A stretch of DNA of 45,541 nt from Caldifarciminota bacterium (GTDB lineage: Bacteria; Hydrothermota; Tepidihabitantia; B3-TA06). Under the pieces are notes generated by a model. It was not told the origin of the DNA, made no database searches, and saw only the letters and a list, made by a program, of their open reading frames with translations. Below, one piece after another: positions 28,455 through 37,559 of the stretch. Numbering within the stretch: the stretch's first letter is position 1; each line of letters begins with the position of its first letter. The stretch is taken from the NCBI GenBank assembly GCA_023128825.1, contig JAGMDF010000075.1:1-45541 (forward strand). Reading direction: 5' to 3'. The position numbers were made by a program, and so were the translations under genes.

Positions 28455-28459
28455 TACCC

Positions 28460-29767
28460 ATGTCAATCTCTGCCTGCGAGTTCATCCGCCGCAAGAAAGA
28501 GGGAGGGATAAACGATCCCAAGGATATAAAGGAGTTCATTCAAGGTTATCTGGACGGAACCGTGGCCGACTACCAGATGTCCGCCTGGCTCATGGCGGTC
28601 TCGTTCAACGGGCTATCGGATGCCGAGCTTTTCGTCTACACCGAGGCGCTCGTAGAATCGGGTGAGCGGTTCGATCTCTCGGAAATCCCCGGGGTTAAGG
28701 TTGACAAGCACTCCACCGGCGGGGTCGGGGACAAGGTGTCCTTGATTTTGGCTCCCTTGGTCGCATCATGCGGGGTTGCGGTTCCCATGGTTTCGGGCAG
28801 AGGGTTAGGCCACACCGGCGGGACGTTGGACAAGCTGGCCTCGATCCCGGGATTCCGAACCGATCTTACGGTTGATGAGTTCAAACGGTTTCTATCTGAG
28901 ATCGGGGTGGCCATGATGGGCCAGAGTGCTGATTCGTGCCCGGCGGACGGAAGGATCTACGCCTTGAGGGACGTGACCGCCACGGTGGAATCCATTCCCC
29001 TTATAGCCGCCTCGATCTCTGCAAAGAAGATCGCCGAGGGTGCGGAAGGTCTGGTCCTGGACGTCAAGGTAGGCTCAGGCGCGTTCATGACTGACGAACA
29101 GTCAGCCGAGCTACTTGCCCGTGAGATAATCTCAATCACTCGCAGATTTGGTGTAAAGACGACCGCCGTCTTGACCGACATGAACCAGCCGCTTGGCAGG
29201 GCGATCGGCAACGCATTGGAGGTCGCAGAGGCAATCGCATGTCTTAAAGGCCAAGGACCGGCTGATCTGAGAAAGATAGTGCTTGAACTCGCTGCCGAGA
29301 TGCTCGTGCTCGCTGGACGCAAGGATCGTGTCGAGGCGAGAAAAAGAGCGGAAGATGCTTTGGAGCGAGGCAGGGCCCTGGATAAGTTCAGAGAGATGGT
29401 AAGGATACAGGGAGGTGATCCGAGGATCGTGGACGATCCGGTCCTTCTACCTCAGGCTGGCGGGAAGATCAAGGCAAGCTCCGAGCGTTCCGGAATCGTG
29501 CAATCAATAAACACCTATCAGATAGGGATGCTGGAAGTGAAACTGGGCGCTGGCCGCAGACGCAAGGAAGATTTAATAGATCCTGCGGTGGGGTTTGAGA
29601 TTTACAAGAAGATCGGTGATGAGGTACGAGAAGGCGAGGCGCTGGCGACCGTTCACGCAAGCGACGAATCTAAAGGGCTTAGGGTCGCGGAGGAATTGAA
29701 GGGCTGCTTTGAGATCGGAGAGGAACCGGTAAGCACGCCGTCGCTGATAATTAAGAGAATCGCGTAG
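28460..29767 (+). CDS. deoA: Thymidine / pyrimidine-nucleoside phosphorylase
   Basis: 435 residues starting MSISACEFIRRKKEGG. Phosphate-binding and catalytic blocks are intact: KHSTGGVGDKVSLIL (near 80) and SGRGLGHTGGTLDKLASIPGF (near 110), then VKVGSGAFM (near 205). The C-terminal barrel-sandwich domain is present (GVVQ-like SGIVQSINTYQIGM). It splits thymidine or uridine with phosphate in pyrimidine salvage. The sequence does not settle deoA versus pdp specificity. The 65 codons upstream in the ORF track run across the divergent promoter and are not real. Confidence 0.92.
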   Translation: MSISACEFIRRKKEGGINDPKDIKEFIQGYLDGTVADYQMSAWLMAVSFNGLSDAELFVYTEALVESGERFDLSEIPGVKVDKHSTGGVGDKVSLILAPLVASCGVAVPMVSGRGLGHTGGTLDKLASIPGFRTDLTVDEFKRFLSEIGVAMMGQSADSCPADGRIYALRDVTATVESIPLIAASISAKKIAEGAEGLVLDVKVGSGAFMTDEQSAELLAREIISITRRFGVKTTAVLTDMNQPLGRAIGNALEVAEAIACLKGQGPADLRKIVLELAAEMLVLAGRKDRVEARKRAEDALERGRALDKFREMVRIQGGDPRIVDDPVLLPQAGGKIKASSERSGIVQSINTYQIGMLEVKLGAGRRRKEDLIDPAVGFEIYKKIGDEVREGEALATVHASDESKGLRVAEELKGCFEIGEEPVSTPSLIIKRIA

Positions 29768-29827
29768 ATTGTCCTGCCTTGATCTCCTAAGAGACGCAAA
29801 ACTTAAACTTAATTGGACTGCAAGGGT

Positions 29828-29855
29828 TTGACTTCCGTCTCGCCGCGTGTAGAAT
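29828..29855 (+). promoter_or_regulatory. gyrA operon promoter, leaderless type
   Basis: TTGACT, 16-bp spacer, TAGAAT, then 6 bp to ATG 29862; no ribosome-binding site. Confidence 0.75.
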
Positions 29856-29861
29856 ACAGTT

Positions 29862-32309
29862 ATGGACGATAGCCGAATCAACGATAGTCGAATGCAGCCC
29901 GTATACATAGAGGACGAGGTTCGCCAGTCATTCCTCGACTATGCGATGAGCGTCATCGTGAGCCGCGCCCTGCCAGACATAAGGGACGGCTTAAAGCCGG
30001 TTCAGCGCCGCATCCTTTACGCGATGAAGGAGCTGGGGCTCGAACCTGCTAAGGCTTACCGCAAGTGCGCGGCGGTGGTGGGCGAGGTTTTGGGAAAGTA
30101 TCATCCGCACGGCGACCAGGCGGTCTACGACGCATTGGCGCGCATGGCTCAGGATTTCAGCCTGCGGTATCTGCTGGTGGACGGCCAGGGCAACTTCGGG
30201 TCCATAGACGGCGACCCGCCTGCCGCATACCGCTACACCGAGGCCAAGCTCGAGAGGCTGACCCTGTCGCTCCTGGATGACCTTGATAAGGAAACCGTTG
30301 ATTTCGTGCCCAACTTCGACGGTTCGCGTAAAGAGCCCGAGGTGCTGCCCGCGGCTTTCCCTAACCTTCTGGTAAACGGAGCTTCCGGCATCGCGGTGGG
30401 CATGGCCACCTCCATCCCTCCCCATAACTTCTCAGAGATCACCGACGCCCTTACAGCCATGATCCGCGATCCTGAGATTACCGATGAGGCGTTGGCCGAG
30501 ATCATCCAGGGACCTGACTTCCCTACCGCGGGGTTGATCCTGGGTCGCGATGGCATCAAGGAGGCCTACAGGACCGGCCGGGGCAGGGTAATCGTGCGGG
30601 GGAGGGCGCGTTTCGAGGAGCCAAGACCGGGGCGCCAGGCTATCGTCATAACCGAGATACCTTATCAGCTGAACAAGTCACAGCTCGTCGAACGCATAAT
30701 CAACCTCGCACGCTCAAAGAAATTAGCTGACATCTCAGACCTGCGTGACGAATCGGGCCGCGAGGGAATCCGCATCGTTATAGAACTCAAGCGCGGCGCG
30801 AACCGCGAGGTTGTTCTAAACCGGCTCTACCAGCACACCCCGCTGCAGTCCACATACTCGATCATACTCCTGACCATCGACAAGATGACCCCCAAGATAT
30901 ATCCCCTGAAAAAGATACTGGAACAGTTTCTGGAGTTTCGCTATGAATGCGTGCGCAAACGCACAGAATTCGAGCTGCGCAAGGCCTCCGAGCGCGCGCA
31001 CATACTTGAAGGGTTAAAGATAGCGCTGGACAACATAGACGAGATAGTACAGATCATAAAGAAGTCTAAAGATACCCCTTCAGCCAAGGAAAAGCTCATG
31101 GCCAGGTTTAAGCTCTCAGACGTTCAGTCGCAGGCGATACTCGACATGCGGCTGGCGCGGCTTACCGGTCTTGAACGTGAAAAGATCGAGGCCGAGTACC
31201 GCAACCTGATCGCAGAGATCGAGCGGTTACGTTCGATACTCGCCTCCCGTGCAGGGGTAATGGCGGTGATCACCGAGGAGTTTAAAGAGCTCAAGAGGCG
31301 CTTCGGCGACGAGCGCCGCACCGAGATCCGGGACGAGAAGCCTGAAGAGATTACCTTGGAGGACATGATCGCGGAGGAGGACGTTACCATCACGCTTACC
31401 CTGAAGGGCTACATCAAGCGAACCCCGGTATCCGGGTACCGCAAACAGGGCAGGGGCGGAACCGGCAGAGGAACCATAGACCTGGGCAAACAGGACATGG
31501 TCTCCACCCTTCTCACCGCCTCCACCCACGACTCGATGCTATTCTTCTCCAACCTGGGACGCGCTTATCTGCTTAAAGCTTATGAAGTACCTGAGGGCTC
31601 GCTTTCCGCCAAGGGCCGCCCGGTGTTCCAGCTGTTCAATCTTGACGAGGGCGAGCGCATCACCCAGCTTCTGCGGGTCAAGGAGTTTGCCGAGAACGCT
31701 CACGTGGTTTTCGTTACAGAGCGGGGCGTTATCAAGCGCACCCCGCTTAAGCTTTTGGAAAACACCCGCCGTTCAGGTGTAATCGCCATAACCCTGAAGG
31801 AAGGGGATAGACTGCAGGATGTGCTTCTTGTGGGGAATGCAACTGACATCTGTCTGTTCTCGGCCCGTGGTCAGGGTGTCAGATTCTCCACTGATGAGGT
31901 GCGGCCCATGGGCAGAGCCGCCGCAGGGGTGCGAGGAATTAAGCTGGCCCGGAAGGACAGGCTGGTGGCCGCGGTGCTGGTGTGCGACGATGTCTCGCTT
32001 CTGTTCGTCACCCAGCAGGGCTACGGCAAGCGCATGAAGTTTGAAGAAATCCGACATATCCACAGGGGCGGCAAGGGTGTTCGCGCCATCGCGGTGAACG
32101 AGAAGTCAGGACCGCTTGTCGGCGTAAAGGTCATCGGTGAAGCCGGACACGCAATCATCGTAACCAAACACGGAACCGGTATCCGCATAGCCGCCAAACA
32201 GGTAAAGTTCCAGAAACGTGCATCGCTGGGCGTACGTCTCATCTCCCCGCATGAAGACGACGAGGTGGCCGAGGTCGCGATCGTTCCTGAAGACGAGGAG
32301 CAGATATAA
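29862..32309 (+). CDS. gyrA: DNA gyrase subunit A
   Basis: 815 residues. The breakage-reunion domain has [33 protein letters not shown] and the active-site Tyr near 125 in [11 protein letters not shown]. The coiled-coil tower carries [21 protein letters not shown]. The C-terminal six-bladed beta-pinwheel starts near 510 and contains [10 protein letters not shown], a variant of the GyrA box, which favours gyrase over topoisomerase IV. It negatively supercoils DNA with GyrB, which is not in this window. First gene of an operon with the deaminase, rsmD and coaD. Confidence 0.93.
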   Translation: MDDSRINDSRMQPVYIEDEVRQSFLDYAMSVIVSRALPDIRDGLKPVQRRILYAMKELGLEPAKAYRKCAAVVGEVLGKYHPHGDQAVYDALARMAQDFSLRYLLVDGQGNFGSIDGDPPAAYRYTEAKLERLTLSLLDDLDKETVDFVPNFDGSRKEPEVLPAAFPNLLVNGASGIAVGMATSIPPHNFSEITDALTAMIRDPEITDEALAEIIQGPDFPTAGLILGRDGIKEAYRTGRGRVIVRGRARFEEPRPGRQAIVITEIPYQLNKSQLVERIINLARSKKLADISDLRDESGREGIRIVIELKRGANREVVLNRLYQHTPLQSTYSIILLTIDKMTPKIYPLKKILEQFLEFRYECVRKRTEFELRKASERAHILEGLKIALDNIDEIVQIIKKSKDTPSAKEKLMARFKLSDVQSQAILDMRLARLTGLEREKIEAEYRNLIAEIERLRSILASRAGVMAVITEEFKELKRRFGDERRTEIRDEKPEEITLEDMIAEEDVTITLTLKGYIKRTPVSGYRKQGRGGTGRGTIDLGKQDMVSTLLTASTHDSMLFFSNLGRAYLLKAYEVPEGSLSAKGRPVFQLFNLDEGERITQLLRVKEFAENAHVVFVTERGVIKRTPLKLLENTRRSGVIAITLKEGDRLQDVLLVGNATDICLFSARGQGVRFSTDEVRPMGRAAAGVRGIKLARKDRLVAAVLVCDDVSLLFVTQQGYGKRMKFEEIRHIHRGGKGVRAIAVNEKSGPLVGVKVIGEAGHAIIVTKHGTGIRIAAKQVKFQKRASLGVRLISPHEDDEVAEVAIVPEDEEQI

Positions 32310-32349
32310 CATCATCGAAAGCCAGGATCACCGCAGAAGGCGATACGAG

Positions 32350-32814
32350 ATGAACAAAGCACCTGAACGGATCCCCTGGGATGCCTATTTCATGAAGATA
32401 GCACGGCTGGTGGCCCAGCGGTCAACGTGCATCCGCCGCAAGGTAGGTGCGGTGATCGTTCGGGACAAACACATACTTACCACCGGCTACAACGGCGCGC
32501 CCAAAGGACTTGCCCACTGCACCGAGATAGGGTGTCTGAGAGAGGAGCTGGGGATACCCTCAGGCGAGCGGGTAGAGATATGCAGAGGGATACATGCCGA
32601 GCAGAACGCGTTGGTTCAGGCCGCGCGATTCGGGATATCGCTCGAAGGCGGCGTGCTCTACTGCACCACTCAGCCCTGCGTCACGTGCGCCAAGCTTTTG
32701 ATAAACGCGGGTATTGAAAGGATCATCTACCTCGAGGGCTACGCCGACAAGCTTGGGAACCGGATGCTCATCGAGTCGGGCGTGGAACTCGAGAAACTCA
32801 AGCTCGAGGAGTAG
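32350..32814 (+). CDS. Deoxycytidylate (dCMP) deaminase-like zinc enzyme
   Basis: The start is ATG 32350 ([20 protein letters not shown]), 40 bp after gyrA, not the 32218 of the track inside gyrA. 154 residues. Zinc-binding HAE motif in [11 protein letters not shown] and PCxxC in [10 protein letters not shown] are intact. The insert LPHC-type segment [10 protein letters not shown] with additional Cys/His is typical of dCMP/ComE deaminases. It probably converts dCMP to dUMP, feeding dTMP synthesis. Confidence 0.9.
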   Translation: MNKAPERIPWDAYFMKIARLVAQRSTCIRRKVGAVIVRDKHILTTGYNGAPKGLAHCTEIGCLREELGIPSGERVEICRGIHAEQNALVQAARFGISLEGGVLYCTTQPCVTCAKLLINAGIERIIYLEGYADKLGNRMLIESGVELEKLKLEE

Positions 32815-32816
32815 CC

Positions 32817-33371
32817 ATGCCAAGAATCGCCTCAGGCGAGTTCAAAGGTCGCAACTTGCGTTATCCAGAGGGGGCAAGGTTCAGACCCACCATGGACAAG
32901 GTAAAGGAGGCGCTGTTCTCGATGCTGGGAGAGGATATAGTTGACGCCAGGGTGCTTGATCTCTTTGCAGCAGCAGGTGCACTGGGATTGGAGGCGCTCT
33001 CAAGAGGAGCGCGTCAGGCGGTGTTCGTGGAGCAGAACCCCGAGGCTTGCAGGCATCTTGAGGCGAATATCCGAGCCCTTAAGGTATCTGACCGCACCAT
33101 AGTGATTCGCCAGGACGTTCGCATCTACCTTAAACAATCGAAGTTCTTCGCAACCCATATCTTCTGCGATCCGCCCTACTACTCCAGCCGGGCCAAAGAG
33201 ACACTCGCGCTCCTTGCCGTCAACCCCGGAGTGACCACCGATGCCCTGATCGTTCTCGAACACGCCTCGGACAAGGAGATAGTGCTGCCTGGATCATTGA
33301 AGATAAAGGATTCGAGGGAGTACGGTGATACCAGGTTGAGCTTTATCGGCAAGAAAGAAAGGAGTGTTTGA
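32817..33371 (+). CDS. rsmD: 16S rRNA (guanine(966)-N2)-methyltransferase
   Basis: 184 residues; starts 2 bp after the deaminase. SAM-binding motif VLDLFAAAGALGLEALSRGA and the catalytic DPPY in ICDPPYY-like FCDPPYYSS are present, and the N-terminal RIASGEFKGRNLRYP is typical of RsmD. It methylates G966 of 16S rRNA during 30S assembly. The rsmD-coaD pair is a widely conserved gene order and supports both calls. Confidence 0.93.
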   Translation: MPRIASGEFKGRNLRYPEGARFRPTMDKVKEALFSMLGEDIVDARVLDLFAAAGALGLEALSRGARQAVFVEQNPEACRHLEANIRALKVSDRTIVIRQDVRIYLKQSKFFATHIFCDPPYYSSRAKETLALLAVNPGVTTDALIVLEHASDKEIVLPGSLKIKDSREYGDTRLSFIGKKERSV

Positions 33372-33856
33372 TGAGGATTGCCGTCTACCCGGGCACGTTT
33401 GATCCCATAACCTACGGGCATCTTGACGTTATAACGCGCGCACTCTCCTTGTGCGACAGGCTCGTGGTGGCCGTGGCCGATCGCAGGGAGAAGGACCCGC
33501 TCTTTTTGGCCCAAGAGCGCGCCGAGCTGATACGGGAAGTCTTAAAGGACGAACCTCGTGTAGAGGCGGAGGCATTCTCAGGCCTTCTTACCGAGTTCGC
33601 CAAATCAAAGAAAGCGACGTTCCTTATCCGAGGATTGCGCGCCGTATCCGACTTCGACTACGAGCTGCAGATGGCATTGACCAACCGCAACCTTGCACCC
33701 GAGATAGAGACCATCTTCCTCATGCCTGCCGAGCGCTATATCTTTGTCTCCTCGTCACTTGCAAAGGAAATCGCAAGGCTGGGCGGCGACGTTTCGGAGC
33801 TTGTGCCGCCCACGGTCGAGAAGGCCTTACGCGAGCGCTTCGCGGGCAACTGCTGA
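33371..33856 (+). CDS. coaD: Phosphopantetheine adenylyltransferase
   Basis: 161 residues from ATG 33371, overlapping the rsmD stop by one base, with AAAGGAG upstream; the TTG at 33368 is less likely. Nucleotidyltransferase motif PGTFDPITYGHLDVITRA and the ISSTxIR-equivalent FVSSSLAKEIARLGGDVS are intact, with LIRGLRAVSDFDYELQMA between them. It makes dephospho-CoA from phosphopantetheine and ATP, the penultimate step of CoA synthesis. Confidence 0.95.
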   Translation: MRIAVYPGTFDPITYGHLDVITRALSLCDRLVVAVADRREKDPLFLAQERAELIREVLKDEPRVEAEAFSGLLTEFAKSKKATFLIRGLRAVSDFDYELQMALTNRNLAPEIETIFLMPAERYIFVSSSLAKEIARLGGDVSELVPPTVEKALRERFAGNC

Positions 33857-33903
33857 GCCGTTTTGCCCTTGGTGGAAATGATTATCACCTTTAAGAAGCA
33901 GGA

Positions 33904-33958
33904 GCAAGGCACAGCGTGTCCCTTGAGCGGTTCATACGCTCACAGGGTATGCCTTGCC
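33904..33958 (-). repeat. Palindromic element with ACCCTRTGAG/CTCAAGGG core, copy 1
   Basis: Outer arms GCAAGGCA / TGCCTTGC, inner stem GAGCG / CGCTC. Read on the minus strand the core is ATACCCTGTGAG ... CTCAAGGGACA, matching the core of the element at 34176-34241. It lies 48 bp after coaD. Confidence 0.65.
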
Positions 33959-34051
33959 ACTACGAATTCTGACTAGAGAGATATTTTACGGGGCGTATAA
34001 TCCCCTCCCCCTTTATCCGGTTTGAGACCGTCCACCAGGGAGGGGGAGCTA

Positions 34052-34140
34052 TTACCCCACGCCGTTACTACGTAACGCCGCGGGGACCCCTAGGACAGTT
34101 CTATACTGCGATCTTTTTACCGCCAGGTAAAAAGGAGCAT
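34052..34140 (-). repeat. Composite palindromic element, copy 2
   Basis: On the minus strand: ATGCTCC, hairpin CTTTTTACC-GGTAAAAAG, ATCGCAG, GGGGTCCCCG, hairpin with GTTAC-GTA-GTAAC, GTGGGGTAA. The fixed blocks match copy 1 at 19519-19628 while the stems differ and stay paired. The middle hairpin of copy 1 is absent. Confidence 0.7.
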
Positions 34141-34175
34141 ATAATTCCCTCCCACTTGACGGAGGGACGAAGCAG

Positions 34176-34241
34176 GTATGGGCACGGCATACCCTATGAG
34201 ATGTACAACATCTCAAGGGGCAGGCCCTGCCGTGCCCATAC
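34176..34241 (+). repeat. Palindromic element with ACCCTRTGAG/CTCAAGGG core, copy 2
   Basis: Perfect 14-bp outer arms GTATGGGCACGGCA / TGCCGTGCCCATAC enclose ATACCCTATGAG ... CTCAAGGGGCA with an inner stem GAGATGT-ACA-ACATCTC. Together with the two flanking elements this leaves nothing gene-like in the 476-bp gap 33857-34332. Confidence 0.7.
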
Positions 34242-34298
34242 AATCCGGGAGAAGGTGCGTCCTTTATAAGTATCATACCAGCTATCGCGTTATCGAAC

Positions 34299-34326
34299 TT
34301 GACAGTAGGACTATCTTACCTATCAT
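34299..34326 (+). promoter_or_regulatory. hslU promoter, leaderless type
   Basis: TTGACA, 16-bp spacer, TATCAT, then 6 bp to ATG 34333. Confidence 0.75.
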
Positions 34327-34332
34327 AGAAGC

Positions 34333-35721
34333 ATGGCTGAAGCTTTGGAGAAACTTAGCGCTCCGTTGGGAGTGTTGATCCAGAACGGCATGTTCACGCC
34401 GTCGCAGATAGTCAGAGAGCTTGACCGCTACATCATCGGCCAGGACGCGGCCAAGCGCGCGGTGGCCATAGCCTTACGCAACCGCTGGCGCCGACAAAGG
34501 GTCAAGGGTCCCTTGCGTAACGAGATATATCCAAACAACATCATGATGATCGGCCCAACCGGGGTGGGCAAGACCGAGATCGCCCGCCGACTTGCACAGC
34601 TGGCCCAGGCACCGTTCGTCAAGGTCGAGGCGTCCAAGTTCACCGAGGTAGGATACGTTGGCCGGGACGTTGAGTCCATGATCCGCGAGCTTGTCGAGAT
34701 CTCGGTCAAGATGGCGAGGGAGGAGCAGACCTTAAGTGTTCAGGCAAAGGCAGAAGAGCACGCACGGGAGAAACTGGTTGACCTTCTCTTACCCGGCATG
34801 CCCCCGCCCAGTGAAGGGGAACCCGATAACCGCGCCGAGACACGCGCCAAGCTCAGAAGGATGCTGGACGCCGGCAAGCTGGACGAACGCACGGTGGAAA
34901 TCCACACCTCACGTGAACCGGCAGGGCTGTTCGACCTCTTCCGCATGAGCGGCATGGACGAGGTCAACGTTGAGCTTCAGGATATGCTTCAAAACGCTTT
35001 GCCGCGCAAGCAAAAGGCGCGCAAAGCAACCGTAAAGGAGTCCCTGCGGATACTGACCCAGGAGGAGGCGGCCAAGCTTGTGGATATGGAGGAGGTAACC
35101 CGGCTGGCAAAGGAACGCGCAGAGAACTCCGGGATCGTGTTCGTAGACGAGATAGACAAGATCGCGGTGGGCGAGGGAACCGGCGGCGGTCATGGCCCTG
35201 ACGTATCGCGCGAAGGGGTGCAGCGCGACCTTCTGCCAATCATTGAAGGCTGCAACGTATCAACCAAATACGGGCTGGTTCGCACCGATCATATCCTGTT
35301 CATCGGCGCGGGCGCGTTCCACAAAACCAAGCCCTCGGACCTGATACCCGAGCTTCAGGGTCGCATGCCCATAAGGGTGGAGCTTGACTCGTTGACCAAA
35401 CAGGATTTCGAGCGCATACTTACCGAGCCGGAGACGGCGCTCGTGAAGCAGTACCAGGCGCTGGTGGAGACCGAAAACGTCAGGCTCTCGTTCACCAAAG
35501 ACGGAATAGCGGCGGTTGCCGAGATCGCTGCGCTGGTCAACGAACGTTCCGAAAACATAGGCGCGCGCAGGCTTCATACGGTGATGACCACCTTATTGGA
35601 GGATTACCTTTTCAACCTTCCTGAGTCGGGCGAGCGGGCGATTAAGATCACCGGCAAGGCCGTTCGCGCCAAGCTCGACGCCATCGTCGCCGACGAAGAC
35701 CTCAGCCAGTACATACTGTAA
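34333..35721 (+). CDS. hslU: ATP-dependent protease ATPase subunit HslU
   Basis: 462 residues. AAA+ unfoldase: Walker [10 protein letters not shown] near 75, pore loop GYVG in [12 protein letters not shown], Walker [13 protein letters not shown] near 270, family block [12 protein letters not shown], and sensor 2 GARRLHT near 414. The I domain lies at about 130-240. The C-terminal EDLSQYIL is the tail that docks into and activates the HslV peptidase, so an HslV partner is expected, yet no hslV is adjacent as it usually is. Convergent with the nuclease operon, 3 bp apart. Confidence 0.94.
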   Translation: MAEALEKLSAPLGVLIQNGMFTPSQIVRELDRYIIGQDAAKRAVAIALRNRWRRQRVKGPLRNEIYPNNIMMIGPTGVGKTEIARRLAQLAQAPFVKVEASKFTEVGYVGRDVESMIRELVEISVKMAREEQTLSVQAKAEEHAREKLVDLLLPGMPPPSEGEPDNRAETRAKLRRMLDAGKLDERTVEIHTSREPAGLFDLFRMSGMDEVNVELQDMLQNALPRKQKARKATVKESLRILTQEEAAKLVDMEEVTRLAKERAENSGIVFVDEIDKIAVGEGTGGGHGPDVSREGVQRDLLPIIEGCNVSTKYGLVRTDHILFIGAGAFHKTKPSDLIPELQGRMPIRVELDSLTKQDFERILTEPETALVKQYQALVETENVRLSFTKDGIAAVAEIAALVNERSENIGARRLHTVMTTLLEDYLFNLPESGERAIKITGKAVRAKLDAIVADEDLSQYIL

Positions 35722-35724
35722 GAC

Positions 35725-36453
35725 TCAATACTTCTGAGTCGAAGGCTGAACTCTATAGCATTGGATTACAAGCATCTTGGGATTCCGAACGTATGTGAAA
35801 CGGCTATTCCTTAAGTCACACAAATCAGAAAATTTGTACCCTTTTGTAAAGTCGAAGAGGATATAATACCCCCTCCTGAGTCGTGGACGATCGTTAATAT
35901 AATCCACAAGTTGTTTAATACCTACATTTGGGTCAAAGTTCCCGCTGTTCTTCACTTCAACTACGATCTCTACTTTCTTTGCGATTAGTATGTCAACAAA
36001 GCCACGGCCAGAGGGGATTTCTTTGTAGGCATAAATGCCATGACCCTGACAAAACCAAACGATTGAATTAAAGACAAACCCTCGGGTAATGTCTTCCCTT
36101 TGTCGCCCCTTATTCCAGATCAACCGATAGTGGTCTCGTGGAAGTTGGTAGTACAATTTGGTAAAGAAGTCGTCAAATAAACCTTTTAATTCCGACTTAG
36201 CTATCGTGGTTATTTCCTTAAGGTAGGGGTAAACGCCTTCCGCGAATTGTCTCCGACTGATGCCATTTACTAAGAAGAAAGGATTGTTCCCCTGAACTGT
36301 TTTCTCTAAGTTCGCGAGCGTGAGTTTGTTCTCCCGTATTAATCCTGCAACGCTTTCCGCAAATGGAATTTTGAATGCTGAATCCGCCTTTAGGTCATTC
36401 TCTGATAAGTAATCGGTGAGTTTAACTAAGACCTGTCCTACTATATCAACCAT
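35725..36453 (-). CDS. PD-(D/E)XK-type nuclease of a four-gene operon
   Basis: 242 residues. The C-terminal half has a restriction-endonuclease-like core: a Glu near 145, GFVDILI with Asp 154, EIVVEVKN with Glu 166 and Lys 168, then a helix with Gln 181 (GIKQLVDYIN). That is the D...ExK...Q arrangement of Mrr/NERD-like nucleases. The N-terminal half is helical and not recognised. The gene overlaps the preceding wHTH gene by 8 bp and is the last of four. AT-richer than the flanking hslU. I infer a DNA-cleaving effector, probably defence-related; no named system fits. Confidence 0.72.
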   Translation of the reverse strand: MVDIVGQVLVKLTDYLSENDLKADSAFKIPFAESVAGLIRENKLTLANLEKTVQGNNPFFLVNGISRRQFAEGVYPYLKEITTIAKSELKGLFDDFFTKLYYQLPRDHYRLIWNKGRQREDITRGFVFNSIVWFCQGHGIYAYKEIPSGRGFVDILIAKKVEIVVEVKNSGNFDPNVGIKQLVDYINDRPRLRRGYYILFDFTKGYKFSDLCDLRNSRFTYVRNPKMLVIQCYRVQPSTQKY

Positions 36454-36826
36454 TGGCCCCCAAATTAAACTGTGTTTTTAGGTATCGGGAGATTCTTAGA
36501 ATCTTCTCAAACTGGTTTTTAGAGTAAATCGCATTCCTTCCAGATGATCTTCGATCAACCAATCCCTCTTTCCAGAGTAACGAGAGTCCAGAAGAGACAT
36601 CCTGTTTGTGCATATTCAGATCGCTAGTCAATTGGTCAAGAGTTCGTTTCCCGTCCACCGCTAGATAAATCCTTGCCAAGTTTCTGCTATTACCGAAGAC
36701 GGCATAGGCATTTTCGCGGGCTTTTGGAGTTGCGGACAACATGAATCCGAGTTTGTGATTTATTTCTTCCACCCTGGCTCTAATCTCAAGAATCTGATCC
36801 TGAGTTATTCTATCGGGCTCATCCAT
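36446..36826 (-). CDS. Small winged-helix protein, third of a tandem wHTH trio
   Basis: 126 residues; ATG 36826 with GGAGG 7 nt upstream, placed inside the end of the previous gene. N-terminal helix (ITQDQILEIRARVEEINHKL), then an ArsR/MarR-like winged helix: NLARIYLAVDGKRTLDQLTSDLN, recognition helix KQDVSSGLSLLWKEGLV, wing RRSSGRNAIYS. It has the same layout as the two upstream products. Likely DNA-binding or a scaffold; the partner is probably the nuclease encoded next. Confidence 0.7.
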   Translation of the reverse strand: MDEPDRITQDQILEIRARVEEINHKLGFMLSATPKARENAYAVFGNSRNLARIYLAVDGKRTLDQLTSDLNMHKQDVSSGLSLLWKEGLVDRRSSGRNAIYSKNQFEKILRISRYLKTQFNLGANG

Positions 36827-36828
36827 AC

Positions 36829-37176
36829 TTATTCCTCCGCTTTAACCTCTCCCTTGCTGCTGGGAATTTCGGGCACCTCTATTCCCATTTCTTCGAGAGA
36901 GAACACTTTACGTTTCTTACGGCCCTTGAGTTCCTCTATCAGCCCTTGTTGTTCCCAAGCTTTCCACCATCCGGATATCGTAGCAATCGACACTCCAGTC
37001 GCTTCTGCAATTTCCTTAACACCGTTCTTACCATCAGTCATATGGTAAGCTAAAAGCTTTTTCTCGTCGTCAAGAACAGCACGCAACACTTCCTTAACGT
37101 GGGGTATGGCTTGAATCTTAGTCCACTTCAAAATCTCGGCCAAAAGAGCCCGCTCGTCCATGTCTTCATAAGGCAT
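36829..37176 (-). CDS. Small winged-helix protein, second of the trio
   Basis: I start at ATG 37176 (MPYEDMDERALLAEIL), 5 nt after GGAGG, rather than TTG 37188. 115 residues. N-terminal helices with a KLLAYHMTDGK strand-turn, then a helix-turn-helix NGVKEIAEATGVSIATISGWWKAWEQQGLIE and a basic wing KGRKKRK. An acidic tail follows (SSKGEVKAEE). It starts 2 bp after the stop of the first wHTH gene. Confidence 0.7.
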   Translation of the reverse strand: MPYEDMDERALLAEILKWTKIQAIPHVKEVLRAVLDDEKKLLAYHMTDGKNGVKEIAEATGVSIATISGWWKAWEQQGLIEELKGRKKRKVFSLEEMGIEVPEIPSSKGEVKAEE

Positions 37177-37178
37177 TC

Positions 37179-37508
37179 TTACCTCCAATCAATGTCGTAC
37201 CTTTTTACGGCGTTTCCATCTTTTCCATCAATCAGGTTTTCGTCCTTCAACTTCTTGATCAATCGACTGACACCGCTACCAACCATTTCTGTTGCTTCCG
37301 CTATTTGAGTTTGATTTTTTGCCCCATCAAGCATATCGTATACTTTTCGGCGCTTGGGGATGCTAGCTTTAGGGCCTTCCTCTAAAAGTTCCTTGATTCT
37401 CGTTTTTTCACCTTCTATCGCCTTTTGCAAAGCGACCTTATGGACCAGTTTTAAGGTACGATGAAGTTCTCTGACTTCATTTAGGAGTTCTTCGTTTATG
37501 TCAGGCAT
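37179..37508 (-). CDS. Small coiled-coil winged-helix protein, first of the trio
   Basis: I start at ATG 37508 (MPDINEELLNEV), directly after AAGGAGG, instead of 37544. 109 residues. The first 45 residues are heptad-like helix (LLNEVRELHRTLKLVHKV). The C-terminal half is a winged helix: KVYDMLDGAKNQTQIAEATE, recognition helix VGSGVSRLIKKLKDENLIDG. The phrase pattern DG-K-N-x-(T/V)-x-(Q/E)-IAEAT also occurs in the next protein, so the genes appear to be diverged duplicates. Confidence 0.7.
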   Translation of the reverse strand: MPDINEELLNEVRELHRTLKLVHKVALQKAIEGEKTRIKELLEEGPKASIPKRRKVYDMLDGAKNQTQIAEATEMVGSGVSRLIKKLKDENLIDGKDGNAVKRYDIDWR

Positions 37509-37559
37509 AGTTAACCTCCTTGTTAAACATTTGCCATAGTTCACTTACTCACACAATTA

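Noticed and set aside
28265-28459. N-terminal extension of the phosphorylase ORF
   Set aside because: It runs across the divergent promoter pair and overlaps the KAP gene; the leaderless start at 28460 fits the family.
33990-34010. TATAAT near 33999 as a promoter
   Set aside because: No matching -35 box and no gene follows before the repeats.
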